Shown here: piece after piece, positions 52,870-62,238 of the stretch | How the letters are laid out: each line of letters starts with the position of its first letter | Numbering within the stretch: the stretch's first letter is position 1 | Assembly (NCBI RefSeq): GCF_009192765.1 | Contig: NZ_VOHQ01000007.1 | Span: 186,001-250,000 of the forward strand | Length of the DNA: 64,000 nt | Direction: 5' to 3' | DNA from: Agriterribacter humi | GTDB taxonomy: Bacteria > Bacteroidota > Bacteroidia > Chitinophagales > Chitinophagaceae | Translations under genes and position numbers: made by a program | The notes under the pieces: generated by a model | Databases searched by the model: none | Seen by the model: the letters and a program-made list of their open reading frames with translations, nothing else | What the model was told of the DNA's origin: nothing

Positions 52870-55800
52870 CTATTTGCTTGCTTTCTGCAGGTAAGATAGC
52901 AGGTCAATTATCTCCTTATCCGTTAATGTGTTCAATAATCCCTGGGGCATCATGGAAACAGGGGTTACCTCTTTAGACTGAATAGAAGATTTATTGATCA
53001 CTACATCATTCTGTCCTACCACGCGCATGGTTACCTGGCGTTGATTCTCTCCAACCAGGTTTCCGGAATAAGTTCTCCCATCGCGGGTGGTAATCACTAC
53101 CATTTTATAAGCATCCTGAATTTCCTCGCTGGGACTTAATATGTTGAAGAGCAGGTAATCAATATTAGACCTGTTTGAACCCGTAAGATCAGGGCCGATT
53201 TCGCCTCCCTGTCCATATATGGTATGGCAACTTCCGCAGGTTCTCATAAACAACTTACCGCCATTATTTAGATCGGGGTTTCCTGCAGCCTGGCTGCTTA
53301 AAAGATTTTTATATTTGGCATATTCTTTATTATCGCGGGGCTTATCGTCAATAGGTCCCCACACTTCCACAAAGCCGCTTCCCACAACTCTTCGCAACTG
53401 CCTGGCTACATTGGCAGATACATCCCTTTTCGGCACTGCATTTTCTTTCAGCGCCCGGGTAAGTATCCACCCATACACCGGACGGGAGGAAAGCGTTTGA
53501 ATAGCGGAGGATTTTTCCGTCTCATTGAAATTTTTATATTTTTTGATCAGTAGTGATCCGAGATTTTTATCGTCAAAAGCTGCAATGGACTTTATAACGT
53601 CTATGCGTAATGGTGGTTCTTCCAGCAGGGCGGGAAGCTCAGGTAATAATTCCTTTCGTTGCTGCGCCGCAAGCGCCTGTAATGCTTTTTTTCTCAGGTC
53701 AATCCCTTCATTCTTATTTTTAAGTGTGGCCAATGAACGCTGCGCGGCTTCCGTATCACCGAAGAGCCCGGCAATCTCAGCCGCCAATTGTGCAGTCCGG
53801 TCATTTCGTTTTTTTAATACAGCATATACCTGCTGCCACGCGGCTGGTGGTTTGAGATCTGTGCGGCCCTCCATTCCATTCCGCATTCCTTCCAATAAAC
53901 TACCAAGGGTTTTCGGTTGGGTTGCTATTGTTTTAACCAGGTCGTCCATTGCACCGCCATCCACAGCACGGCGTGCAGTATAACGGGCAATCAATGGAAT
54001 ATTTGATTCAGATGCGATTTGTAGCGCCCGTGCAGGTTCTTCTCCGGCCAATGGTTCAAATCCATACCAGATCATTTTGGGAAGATTGTGGTCACTGATA
54101 TCTTCTGAATGTTTTACCAGTTCGCCGGCTATCTTCCAGCTTGTGGTTTTTGCAAGCCGTTGCATCGCTGAAGCCAGGTAAAGTCTAACCACAGGAGACT
54201 GATCCTTTGCAGCCATTGCAATAAATTGATCAGCAGCTTCGGCAGTAGGTGAGCGGTCTTCACACAATAGTTGTATTGCCCAGGCGCGGATATATTGATC
54301 TTTGTCGCCAAGCGCTTTTAAAAGCATACCGGGGTTTAGTCCTTTTGTTATGTGCAGGGTCCACATGGCTTTCAACCGCAGATCAGTATCAGGGTTGGAC
54401 TGGTAGATTTCACTCAGCAGGCTGTATGCTGCTGCATCTAAGTTTCCTTTAGCAGCCCTGCCCTGCAGTATAACTCTTGCCCGGCGCGCATGCCAGTCGC
54501 TCTTACTGGTTTGAAGCGCTGCCAGTTCCTTATCGCTCATTTTGGTGAGGTCCGAATACCTGCCCGGCCAGTTTACGGCTCCCGATTGCTCCGGAACAAT
54601 CCTGAATATGCGGCCTGTTTCACTATTCAATACCTGTTGTCCGCATATATCGGCATCATGCCAGTCAAGAACATAAAGCCCGCCATCAGGACCAACTTCC
54701 ATACTAAATCCAACCCACTGTGCATTATTGGCCATCATAAAATCATCACCATGGCTTGCCACAAAACCTGAACCCTGCGGTTCCAGTATGTCGGAAAGAA
54801 CAGCATGTTCGTGTATATTGGCCATGAATATCCTTCCTTTCTGTGATGCCGGAAATGCATCGGATTGATAAATGCGTGCGCCGCCATGGGCAGACCTATG
54901 GCTGTGGTTGGTTATTGTTTTGATATCATCATACACATAGGGGTTAAAATGCTGGCCACCCTGGCGGTGGTAAATGCCTCCGGGAACTACATGCCACATG
55001 TGCGGAATTACACAGGCGCTGATAAACAACTGGCCTTTGGCATCATAATCAATTCCCCAGGGGTTACTGAATCCATGGGCAACTACTTCAAATTTATCTT
55101 TGGTTGGATGATACCGCCAAACGCCTCCATTGATATCGGTTCCTTCTCCTTCAAGGATATCTTCAGGAAAAGGATCTTTATGTTTGTACAGGCGACCCTT
55201 TCCTTTTGGCTTTCTTACTTTCGATGGTGTTGCGAATCCCTGGCAGCCATATAACCATCCGTCAGGCCCCCAATGCAAGCTGTTAAGGGTTTCATGGCGA
55301 TCGCGTATACCCCATCCTGTTAGACGGACTTCTATGTCTTTTATATCTGCAACATCATCGTGATTGCGATCCGGAACAAAAAGAAGGTTGGGAGGAGCGC
55401 CAATAAAAACGCCGTCAAACCCTGCAGCAATGGCCGAGGGGAAGGCTATTCCCTCCATGAACACCTTCCGGGTGTCGGCTGTGCCATCGTGGTTGGTATC
55501 TTCCAGGATAAGTATCCGGCTTTCACCTGAATTTGAAAATCCATGTCCTCTCGATTCATAATCCTTATTTTCTGCGATCCACATCCGACCCCTGTCGTCC
55601 CAGCAAAAAGCCATAGGCTGGGTCATCAGTGGTTCTGCAGCCCAGGCATTTACCTTATAACCCGCTTTTATCGTCATAGCTTTAACAGCCTCTGCAGGTG
55701 TCAGGAATTTAGCCCTGAGCCCTTCCTGCTGCGCAATTTTCCACATCTCCGCACCGGCATAAAGAGGATTCCCGTTGCCGGAAAATGCAACCCACTCTTC

Positions 55801-56700
55801 ATTTAGTTTTACATCATTAAGATCACCCGTGTAAACAATTAATTGGTGGCGGATCACTTCCGTTTCGCCATTTTTTATTTGCCAGTCCCCTTCCCTGGAG
55901 CGTGCAGGACCAATGCCCAGTTGACCATCTACACGCCAGGGCTGCGGGTAACCTTTATTTTCGGGATGATCAAATACTGCAATGTGCGCAAGATCATCCC
56001 TTCCTTCTACCTGCATACCAACATCCACCCAGGTGGCGTGTTGACCTTCTGCATGCTCATTGCGTTGCCTCGCCCCGTTTATTACTTCCCCTTTGATTCC
56101 TTCTTTCCATGGCATCCTTATAAATAATCCGCCATAATCATATTTTCCGATCGTAATATCGGTTTTAGCTTCTCCCCTCCATTCAAGAGTGATCACAAAC
56201 TTTCCACTGTCATTTCGCATACTCCATTTCTGGGTTTCAGTAAGCATTGCATTGCCCTTCTCATCCAGCATGTCATATACAGTTTGCCATTTCACTTCGC
56301 TTCCTTCCTTTTCTGTTATATAGGCTGAAACTTTTTTCCAGTAATCACTGCCAGGGTTATGAAAAAAGTCACGGCCATTAACACGGGTGAAGCCCCAGTA
56401 AATACCGGTTTGATGCTTATGATGTGCCGGGCTGTATTCGGTTAGCACCCCTTTGCCATCGGGGGCAGAAAGCGGATGAAGATAGGGACGGAAACCTTCT
56501 TTTGCATTTTGTACCAGGACAGGTTTTTTTGAACCTTCCCGAAAAACGGAAATGGCCCCGGATTGTTCATCCTGGCTTACAAAAAGATTACTGCTGCCGG
56601 TTGTCGCACTTCCCCCCTCAGATTTTTTATCAGCATCCGCGCAGGCTATAAAATAAAATGCCACTATACTCAGAATGATTTTCCAACACTCTTTTTTCAT
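52870..56700 (-). CDS. DUF6807/PVC-type dehydrogenase/cytochrome c fusion lipoprotein
   Basis: 1276 residues. Lipoprotein signal with lipobox FIAC (about 16-19), so anchored in the envelope. Domains: DUF6807 (PmoA-like) about 35-325 (SAPDGKGVLTEYSPAHHKHQ, HNPGSDYWKK), PVC-type dehydrogenase propeller about 345-735 (RMWIAENKDYESRGHGFSN, LNSLHWGPDGWLYGCQGF), HEAT repeats about 745-1130, and a C-terminal cytochrome c with CGSCH at 1155-1159 and a probable distal Met in PVSMMPQGL (about 1249). It is a self-contained electron-transfer dehydrogenase, probably for a sugar-like compound. Its propeller is related to that of the 47194 gene, which uses copper instead of heme. Confidence 0.88.
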   Translation of the reverse strand: MKKECWKIILSIVAFYFIACADADKKSEGGSATTGSSNLFVSQDEQSGAISVFREGSKKPVLVQNAKEGFRPYLHPLSAPDGKGVLTEYSPAHHKHQTGIYWGFTRVNGRDFFHNPGSDYWKKVSAYITEKEGSEVKWQTVYDMLDEKGNAMLTETQKWSMRNDSGKFVITLEWRGEAKTDITIGKYDYGGLFIRMPWKEGIKGEVINGARQRNEHAEGQHATWVDVGMQVEGRDDLAHIAVFDHPENKGYPQPWRVDGQLGIGPARSREGDWQIKNGETEVIRHQLIVYTGDLNDVKLNEEWVAFSGNGNPLYAGAEMWKIAQQEGLRAKFLTPAEAVKAMTIKAGYKVNAWAAEPLMTQPMAFCWDDRGRMWIAENKDYESRGHGFSNSGESRILILEDTNHDGTADTRKVFMEGIAFPSAIAAGFDGVFIGAPPNLLFVPDRNHDDVADIKDIEVRLTGWGIRDRHETLNSLHWGPDGWLYGCQGFATPSKVRKPKGKGRLYKHKDPFPEDILEGEGTDINGGVWRYHPTKDKFEVVAHGFSNPWGIDYDAKGQLFISACVIPHMWHVVPGGIYHRQGGQHFNPYVYDDIKTITNHSHRSAHGGARIYQSDAFPASQKGRIFMANIHEHAVLSDILEPQGSGFVASHGDDFMMANNAQWVGFSMEVGPDGGLYVLDWHDADICGQQVLNSETGRIFRIVPEQSGAVNWPGRYSDLTKMSDKELAALQTSKSDWHARRARVILQGRAAKGNLDAAAYSLLSEIYQSNPDTDLRLKAMWTLHITKGLNPGMLLKALGDKDQYIRAWAIQLLCEDRSPTAEAADQFIAMAAKDQSPVVRLYLASAMQRLAKTTSWKIAGELVKHSEDISDHNLPKMIWYGFEPLAGEEPARALQIASESNIPLIARYTARRAVDGGAMDDLVKTIATQPKTLGSLLEGMRNGMEGRTDLKPPAAWQQVYAVLKKRNDRTAQLAAEIAGLFGDTEAAQRSLATLKNKNEGIDLRKKALQALAAQQRKELLPELPALLEEPPLRIDVIKSIAAFDDKNLGSLLIKKYKNFNETEKSSAIQTLSSRPVYGWILTRALKENAVPKRDVSANVARQLRRVVGSGFVEVWGPIDDKPRDNKEYAKYKNLLSSQAAGNPDLNNGGKLFMRTCGSCHTIYGQGGEIGPDLTGSNRSNIDYLLFNILSPSEEIQDAYKMVVITTRDGRTYSGNLVGENQRQVTMRVVGQNDVVINKSSIQSKEVTPVSMMPQGLLNTLTDKEIIDLLSYLQKASK

Positions 56701-56891
56701 ATTGAATCAATAAAAATTTTATGGTAAATGGAAGGCAATGCATGTATTTTAGCCGGGTATCTTTCATCAGCGCATGTCGCTGCTGTTAAGATACACAATC
56801 TCATCCGGATCAAAAGCAACGTCTCCCAACTTCTTTATTCGCCAGGTTGATTGAAGTTTTTAACTTTACTTCATCTAAATACCGGCATTAT

Positions 56892-57164
56892 ATGACAACA
56901 AAAGAAACCTTCACCCTGCATGGTGAAAATTTGCTTAAAAAAATAAAGGAACTAATAGCTGAAGGAAACATCAGGAAGATCACCATTTCTGATAAATCCG
57001 GGAAAGAACTGCTGTCTTTCCCGTTAACGATAGGAGTGGTAGGCGCTTTGCTGGCGCCCGTGTTTGCCGCTATTGGCGCATTGGCGGCTTTAATTGGCGA
57101 ATGCTCCATTACGGTGGAAAGAGAGGAAGCCAAAGATGAAAACGAGCCCGGGCCTAAAGCTTAG
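56892..57164 (+). CDS. DUF4342 domain protein
   Basis: 90 residues from the ATG at 56892. An N-terminal helical part (HGENLLKKIKELIAEGNIRK) is followed by a short strand pair (ITISDKSGKELLSFPLTIGV), a hydrophobic helix (ALLAPVFAAIGALAALIG) and an acidic tail. This is the DUF4342 pattern; function is unknown. The frame opens at 56847 but the family begins at the chosen start. A GC hairpin follows at 57176. Confidence 0.8.
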   Translation: MTTKETFTLHGENLLKKIKELIAEGNIRKITISDKSGKELLSFPLTIGVVGALLAPVFAAIGALAALIGECSITVEREEAKDENEPGPKA

Positions 57165-57175
57165 GTTATTGAAAA

Positions 57176-57193
57176 GGGGTGCAAAAGCACCCC
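57176..57193. terminator. Hairpin between convergent genes
   Basis: 7-bp stem GGGGTGC/GCACCCC with AAAA loop, 12 bases after the DUF4342 stop. No T tract on the plus side; on the minus side it is followed by TTTTC. Likely shared terminator. Confidence 0.55.
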
Positions 57194-57204
57194 GAGAGTA
57201 GTAT

Positions 57205-57220
57205 TATATATATATATATA
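57205..57220. repeat. (TA)8 microsatellite
   Basis: Eight TA units between two convergent genes. Non-coding; prone to length change but no function is suggested. Confidence 0.7.
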
Positions 57221-57232
57221 ACCGGCTTGCTG

Positions 57233-57664
57233 TTATTTAAAAAGTTCTTTAAAATCAGTCTTAAATTCCTGCCATTGCTTATCTGCCTTGTCCAGTGCTT
57301 TATCAACGCCTTGTTTGGTTTCTTCCCAGGCTTCTGCCGAACTATTTTTTATTTCTTCTAATTTTTTATCAAGATCAGCACGCGTGGCTTCCAGCTTTTT
57401 ACGGGCCTCGGCACTTTTCTTATTGCTGTCTTTTTTAAGCGCTTCAATTTTTTCGTCTATTTCTTTTTTGCGGGCATTAATGGTTTCCGATGCTTTTTCT
57501 TTTTGTTCTTTGAGGTATGCGCCTGCGGTATCCGCTTTCATCTCAGCTCCTTCCCTGATATCTTCTGCACCTTCTTTTAATTTTTTATCTGCAGCATCAT
57601 TATTGGTATTGTTGCAAGCCATAAACACCATCGCGGAAAGCAGGAAAAAATATTTTTTCATCAT
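57233..57664 (-). CDS. Coiled-coil lipoprotein of unknown function
   Basis: 143 residues (an ATG at 57661 is an equal choice). Lipobox VFMAC at about residues 13-17 after a short signal, then an almost wholly helical, Lys/Glu/Ala-rich region with heptads (KAKINARKKEIDEKIEALK-like segments and LEATRADLDKKLEEIK). It resembles apolipoprotein-like periplasmic stress proteins but no family is certain. Convergent with the DUF4342 gene. Confidence 0.75.
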   Translation of the reverse strand: MMKKYFFLLSAMVFMACNNTNNDAADKKLKEGAEDIREGAEMKADTAGAYLKEQKEKASETINARKKEIDEKIEALKKDSNKKSAEARKKLEATRADLDKKLEEIKNSSAEAWEETKQGVDKALDKADKQWQEFKTDFKELFK

Positions 57665-57812
57665 CGTGTTTTTAGTTTAAGAATGAAAGGTTTAAAACTG
57701 CTGTTTTCGGAAGACAAACATCGTTCCAAATTAAAAAGAAATTACCGTTTGGCAGAGGGTCGTTGTTTCGTCAGCATGCCTTGGATGAATTATTGTTCAT
57801 GAAAATGTTGAG

Positions 57813-60158
57813 CTAATCAAACGAAATCGCATTATCCCCTTTCTTTAAAAGCGTTTTCAATACTTTGGTTCCATAACGGATGCTGTGTGTTCCTGCTTTG
57901 TCGGCAGTAACGATAAGCTGCGTTAGTTTACCCGATTGCCAGCTTATAGTTATGGTATAACCACCCCTTGCACGCAGCCCTTTTATATTTCCGCTTGACC
58001 AGGAGGAGGGGAGTGCCGGTAGTATCTGTATCTCATCGTTTTGTGATTGCAATAGCATTTCGGCGATCCCCGCTGCACCGCCAAAATTACCGTCAATCTG
58101 AAAAGGCGGATGTGTACTTAACAGGCTGATCAGGGTACTGTTTTGGAGCAATGACTGCACCTGTTCACCGCATTTTTCACCATCCTGTAAACGGGCATAA
58201 AAGTTAATGATCCAGGCCTTGCTCCATCCCGTATGTCCGCCACCGTTAGCCAGCCGGCGTTCAATCGTTTTTTTAGCGGCGGTATATAAGTCTGGCGTTT
58301 GCGGCGATATAAGGTTCAGGGGATATAGTCCGAGCAAATGCGACATATGGCGGTGACCAGGTTCTGTTTCTTCAAAGTCTTCTATCCATTCCTGTATGGT
58401 ACCGTTAGCGCCAATTTTAATGGGAGGAAGCTGCTGTTGTGCTGCTTTTACCTTATTCACGAGGTCGGCATCAGCATGCAGCAGCGTGGCGGCATTAACA
58501 AAATTATTGAACAGGCCGTGAATGATCTCTATATCTATAGTGCTGGCATAGCACAATTGTGAACTTTCTTTGCGGTTGGTGCCGGGTATAAAAAAAGAGT
58601 TTTCAGGCGAGTGGGAAGGATTGGTGACCAAATAACCCTTTGGAGACCGGATTAAGAAATCCAGTACAAATGCTACGGATCCTTTTATAACCGGGTAAGC
58701 AGTATTGCGCAGGTAATTTGTATCGCCAGTAAATTCGTAATGGCGGTACAGCGGAAATGTCATCCACGGGCCGGCCATGGGCGATACCCCCCAAACGCCG
58801 TCTGCTACACCGGTTCTGCCAAATGCATCGGTTAAATGATGCAGCGTCCATCCTTTGGCATCATACATCTCTTTGGCTGTAACCCCGCCGGGAACAGTAA
58901 GCTTTTCCATAAAATGCGCAAGGGGTATAGTGGTTTCAGAAAGATTACCGGTTTCCGCTGGCCAATAATTCATTTGCAGGTTAATATTGGTATGAAAGTC
59001 GGCATTCCAGGGCGCATTATACGCTTCATTCCAGATGCCCTGTAAATTTGCGGGCAGCCTTCCGGGCTTGCGCGATGAACCCATTAGCAGGTAACGGCCG
59101 TACTGGTAGTACAGTACAATAAGACCATGATCTGTTGTGCCGGACTTTACACGTTCCAGTCGTTCATTGGTGGGTATTGTCTTCAGTGCATTTTCATCTT
59201 CACCCAGCGTAAAGCTTACGCGGTCAAAAAATGACCGGTGATCTTTTACATGTACTTGTTTTAAAGTGGCGGCAGAAAGGCCGGCAGCCTTATTGATTTT
59301 TGTTTTGCAAACAGCCAATGGATCAATGGCAGCATCAAAATTTAATTTATCAAAATTATAATCAGTAGCACCCGTTACCAGCAGCACAATATTTTTTGCT
59401 GACTTTACCCGGTAGCCTGCAGATGAATCGGTTACCAGTGAACTCGTTTTCCCGTCAGTATGGATGATCTTCATAGTGCCTGAGAAACGCATGTGCTTTC
59501 CGCCCGGGCCTGCAAGGGAATCCTCTTCGTCTTCAATTTGCCCGCTGAACCAGGCCATATTTTCTTCACTTTTATATTCATGCGTATCCTGCTCACGCGA
59601 AAGGAAAAATTCCGTATCAAAAGGGCGGGTAGCGCTAATACTTACTACGATAACATCCTGCGGGGCAGAAGCATATACCTCCTGTACTATTTTATTGCCA
59701 TCCACTATATATTCCGTTGCCGCTATGCCTGTATTAAGGGTTAAGGATCTTTTATATTGCTGCACTTTTTCTTTCCAGGCATAGTTAATAAAGAGGTTGC
59801 CCAGGGGTTGGTAAGAACGCACCCTTGGTGGTGTGCCTACAAGGTATTGGGTTGAAAGATCGAGCGCATCTTTATACGCTCCTTTAAATAAAGCCGCTTG
59901 TATTTGTGGCAAATGCGCTGATGCCCGGGGATTGTTGTTATTGATTTTACTTCCGGCCCACACGCTTTCTTCATTCAGTTGAATGCGCTCATGATCATAT
60001 TTTCCAAATACCATGGCCCCTAAACGGCCATTGCCAATGGGCAGGGCATCTGTCCATTGTTTTGCCGGGCTGTTGTACCATAATTGCAGATCTTGCTGGG
60101 CTATACCGGGGAGTTGAGAGAAAAGCGCTGCAAAAATCAATAATTTTTTGAATGACAT
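57813..60158 (-). CDS. Glycoside hydrolase family 95 (alpha-L-fucosidase type)
   Basis: 781 residues from the ATG at 60158 (two codons before it also open the frame). Signal peptide MSFKKLLIFAALFSQLPGIA. GH95 landmarks in order: LWYNSPAKQWTDALPIGNGR at the N-terminus, QLNEESVWAG, YQPLGNLFI in the N-terminal beta-sandwich; NLQMNYWPAE and the segment GHRHMSHLLGLYPLN in the (alpha/alpha)6 barrel, and FQIDGNFGGAAGIAEMLLQS near the end. GH95 enzymes invert alpha-1,2-L-fucosides (some act on galactosides) of plant and host glycans. No other glycan-use genes adjoin, so it is probably a stand-alone periplasmic enzyme. Confidence 0.93.
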   Translation of the reverse strand: MSFKKLLIFAALFSQLPGIAQQDLQLWYNSPAKQWTDALPIGNGRLGAMVFGKYDHERIQLNEESVWAGSKINNNNPRASAHLPQIQAALFKGAYKDALDLSTQYLVGTPPRVRSYQPLGNLFINYAWKEKVQQYKRSLTLNTGIAATEYIVDGNKIVQEVYASAPQDVIVVSISATRPFDTEFFLSREQDTHEYKSEENMAWFSGQIEDEEDSLAGPGGKHMRFSGTMKIIHTDGKTSSLVTDSSAGYRVKSAKNIVLLVTGATDYNFDKLNFDAAIDPLAVCKTKINKAAGLSAATLKQVHVKDHRSFFDRVSFTLGEDENALKTIPTNERLERVKSGTTDHGLIVLYYQYGRYLLMGSSRKPGRLPANLQGIWNEAYNAPWNADFHTNINLQMNYWPAETGNLSETTIPLAHFMEKLTVPGGVTAKEMYDAKGWTLHHLTDAFGRTGVADGVWGVSPMAGPWMTFPLYRHYEFTGDTNYLRNTAYPVIKGSVAFVLDFLIRSPKGYLVTNPSHSPENSFFIPGTNRKESSQLCYASTIDIEIIHGLFNNFVNAATLLHADADLVNKVKAAQQQLPPIKIGANGTIQEWIEDFEETEPGHRHMSHLLGLYPLNLISPQTPDLYTAAKKTIERRLANGGGHTGWSKAWIINFYARLQDGEKCGEQVQSLLQNSTLISLLSTHPPFQIDGNFGGAAGIAEMLLQSQNDEIQILPALPSSWSSGNIKGLRARGGYTITISWQSGKLTQLIVTADKAGTHSIRYGTKVLKTLLKKGDNAISFD

Positions 60159-60468
60159 GTACATGATTTTAAAGGAGGTGAGCTATTCCTGTTGGTAAAT
60201 ATTTTAAGGAACAATATAATGAATTAATCAAACTACAGTATGGACGCCTGTAATAATAAAAGACCGCGGGATTGAAAAGCCGGTTTGCTTATTAAAATGT
60301 GGAAGAACTATTGACTAAGAAGTGGAAATACAGTGCGAATCCCAATACCGTATTGAAAATGGTAAGAAATAACCAGGCAGATAAATAGTTCCGTACCTGG
60401 TTACTGTAAAATGGAAGGATAATGTATTAACGTTACGTGAATTTTAGGAACAGGATGTATTTTGCTGA
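60159..60468. other. Gene-free stretch
   Basis: About 310 bases between the GH95 gene start and the folE stop. No gene or clear terminator seen. A CACCTCCTTT string (minus strand, in the GH95 leader) matches the anti-Shine-Dalgarno sequence by chance. Confidence 0.55.
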
Positions 60469-61080
60469 TCAAAGTTTTAACAGTTGAATCAATTCACTTT
60501 TTTTCTCAGCTCCCAGCCTGCCATGATAGCTGCCGGTAATAGTAGTGCTGCCTGCATCTCTTATACCGCGTGAAGCGATGCACAAATGTTCGGCTTCAAT
60601 AATAACAGCCACATCTTCTGTATGAAGCCTGGCTTTTAAAAAATCAGCGATTTCCGTAGTCAGGCGTTCCTGTACCTGTGGACGCCGGGAAAAATAATTG
60701 ACCACCCTGTTGAGTTTAGATAATCCTGCTATTTTACCATTGGCAATATAGGCCACATGTGCCTTGCCAATGATTGGCACAAAATGATGTTCGCAATAGG
60801 AATATACCGGAATATTTTTTTCCAGTATGATCTCATTGTAGTTGTATTTTTTTTCAAAAAGGGTAACCTGCGGTTCATTTGCAGGGTCAAGGCCGCTGAA
60901 TATTTCTTTTACATACATTTTGGCTACCCTGCCGGGTGTATCTTTCAAACTGTCATCGTCCATATCAAGTCCCAGTAAGCGCATGATCTTTTCAAAATGC
61001 TGTGCAATAAGTTTTATTTTGCTGTTTGCAGACAGATTTTGTGTCGAAATAACCTGCTCAAGCATATCTTCCATTTCCAT
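60469..61080 (-). CDS. folE: GTP cyclohydrolase I
   Basis: 203 residues; converts GTP to 7,8-dihydroneopterin triphosphate, the first step to folate, pterin cofactors and queuosine. The homodecameric enzyme's zinc site is present: Cys and His in SYCEHHFVPI and the second Cys in EHLCIASRGI; the GTP-site segments GRVAKMYVKEIFSGL, KLNRVVNYFSRRPQVQERLT and STTITGSYHGR are intact. The start ATG overlaps the stop of the DoxX-like gene as TAATG (61078-61082), so the two are translationally coupled. A second folE copy next to a DoxX-like gene and an ECF sigma factor often means a stress- or light-regulated cluster in Bacteroidota (recall). Confidence 0.95.
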   Translation of the reverse strand: MEMEDMLEQVISTQNLSANSKIKLIAQHFEKIMRLLGLDMDDDSLKDTPGRVAKMYVKEIFSGLDPANEPQVTLFEKKYNYNEIILEKNIPVYSYCEHHFVPIIGKAHVAYIANGKIAGLSKLNRVVNYFSRRPQVQERLTTEIADFLKARLHTEDVAVIIEAEHLCIASRGIRDAGSTTITGSYHGRLGAEKKSELIQLLKL

Positions 61081-61454
61081 TATTTGTGTTTTTGGCTTTT
61101 GATGATAGTGAGTTGCGACAGGGTATATGCGCCAATGGCCATTACCAGGTCGCGAACTGCTACATCAAAATATTGCCCGCTGATAATGAGTTGTAATGCA
61201 ATGCAAATCAACCATATCATTACTATATAAGCGCCTTTAAGCGGGTTAACCAGTACGATGATCCCTGCAATAATTTCTATAATTCCCACTATTTTCATAA
61301 ACAACATCGGATCTACCGGCAGCATGCTGGCATTGCGGCCTAAGTAATCCGCCCAGTTTGTGAGCAGATTGGTAAATTTGTCTAACCCCGCAACCACAGG
61401 CACGATGCCATACGTAATTTTTAATGTGTTTTGTAATTGATTGATCGTTGACAT
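61080..61454 (-). CDS. DoxX-like membrane protein
   Basis: 124 residues with four predicted membrane helices (about 12-30, 45-70, 72-92, 98-116) and the DoxX-like pattern (YGIVPVVAGLDKFTN at the front, MKIVGIIEIIAGIIVLVNP in the middle). DoxX proteins are small oxidoreductase-associated membrane proteins with poorly defined roles. It is first in an operon with folE (TAATG overlap) and diverges from the sigma factor gene at 61561 across 106 bases that contain an inverted repeat. Confidence 0.8.
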   Translation of the reverse strand: MSTINQLQNTLKITYGIVPVVAGLDKFTNLLTNWADYLGRNASMLPVDPMLFMKIVGIIEIIAGIIVLVNPLKGAYIVMIWLICIALQLIISGQYFDVAVRDLVMAIGAYTLSQLTIIKSQKHK

Positions 61455-61498
61455 AATAATGTTTTTGTATACAGGTTAGATTCATAAGTGACGAAAGG

Positions 61499-61530
61499 GT
61501 TACAAAAATATTTTTGATAAAAATTGTAAC
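61499..61530. promoter_or_regulatory. Inverted repeat and promoter between doxX-like-folE and the ECF sigma gene
   Basis: GTTACAA (61499-61505) and TTGTAAC (61524-61530) form a 7-bp inverted repeat over an AT-rich core. A minus-strand -7 match TATTTTTG (61503-61510) overlaps its left arm, 49 bases before the DoxX-like ATG. A second palindrome, TGTATACA (61466-61473), lies in the leader. A shared regulator or the sigma factor itself could act here. Confidence 0.45.
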
Positions 61531-61560
61531 GTTTTATTGTTTGCGTAATCTAATAAGCAA

Positions 61561-62202
61561 ATGAATCATCAAGCCACTTTGCCGCCAGCCCAACTTTCCG
61601 ATACGGAACTGGTAGACAGGATACTTGCCGGGGAGAAGCAATTTTTTGAATGGATCATGCGACGCTATAATCAACGCCTTTTTCGCGTGGGGGTAGCCAT
61701 ACTGGGCAATGATACGGAAGTAGAAGACGCTATGCAAAACGCATACATAAAAGCGTATCAGCATTTGAATAAGTTTGAGCAAAGAGCCTCATTAAGCACC
61801 TGGCTTGTAAAAATATTAATGAATGAATGCCTGGCGCAGAAAAATAAAAAAGCACGTTTCAAGCTCACAAATATTGAATATCATCCCGAAAATATGGGCA
61901 GTATGAAAACTCCCTCTAATATTTTAATGAACAAGGAGATGGGTATTGCGCTGGAAACGGCTATTGCGCAGCTTCCCGAAAAATACCGTCTTGTGTTTAT
62001 GCTGAGGGAAATTGAAGAACTGCCTGTAAAGGAAACCGGGAATATACTTGGCATTGAGGAAGCGAACGTAAAAGTGCGCCTCAACCGTGCCAAAGCCATG
62101 CTGCGTCAAAACCTGGGCAATGGAATTAAAGAACATGTATACGCTTTTCACCTTACCCGTTGCGACCGCCTGGTAAACCACGTGCTGAATTGCATAGTGT
62201 AG
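61561..62202 (+). CDS. ECF-type RNA polymerase sigma factor
   Basis: 213 residues. Sigma region 2 about 30-105 (VEDAMQNAYIKAYQHLNKF, LSTWLVKILMNECL) and region 4 about 140-195 (LPEKYRLVFMLREIEELPVK, GIEEANVKVRLNRAKAML) are both complete. ECF factors redirect RNA polymerase to stress or envelope promoters. No anti-sigma factor gene adjoins, so control must be transcriptional or encoded elsewhere. It is divergent from the doxX-like-folE operon, a natural candidate regulon (inference). Confidence 0.93.
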   Translation: MNHQATLPPAQLSDTELVDRILAGEKQFFEWIMRRYNQRLFRVGVAILGNDTEVEDAMQNAYIKAYQHLNKFEQRASLSTWLVKILMNECLAQKNKKARFKLTNIEYHPENMGSMKTPSNILMNKEMGIALETAIAQLPEKYRLVFMLREIEELPVKETGNILGIEEANVKVRLNRAKAMLRQNLGNGIKEHVYAFHLTRCDRLVNHVLNCIV

Positions 62203-62238
62203 CCTGTAATAATGTACGCTGTACTAAGCATAAAATAC

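Noticed and set aside
57205-57220. (TA)8 tract as a phase-variation switch
   Set aside because: It lies between the 3' ends of convergent genes, so length change would not affect a promoter or frame.
60173-60182. Perfect Shine-Dalgarno-like AAAGGAGGTG on the plus strand
   Set aside because: Only a very short frame follows, and ribosome binding sites of this kind are not the rule in Bacteroidota. On the minus strand it lies in the GH95 leader as an anti-Shine-Dalgarno string, probably chance.
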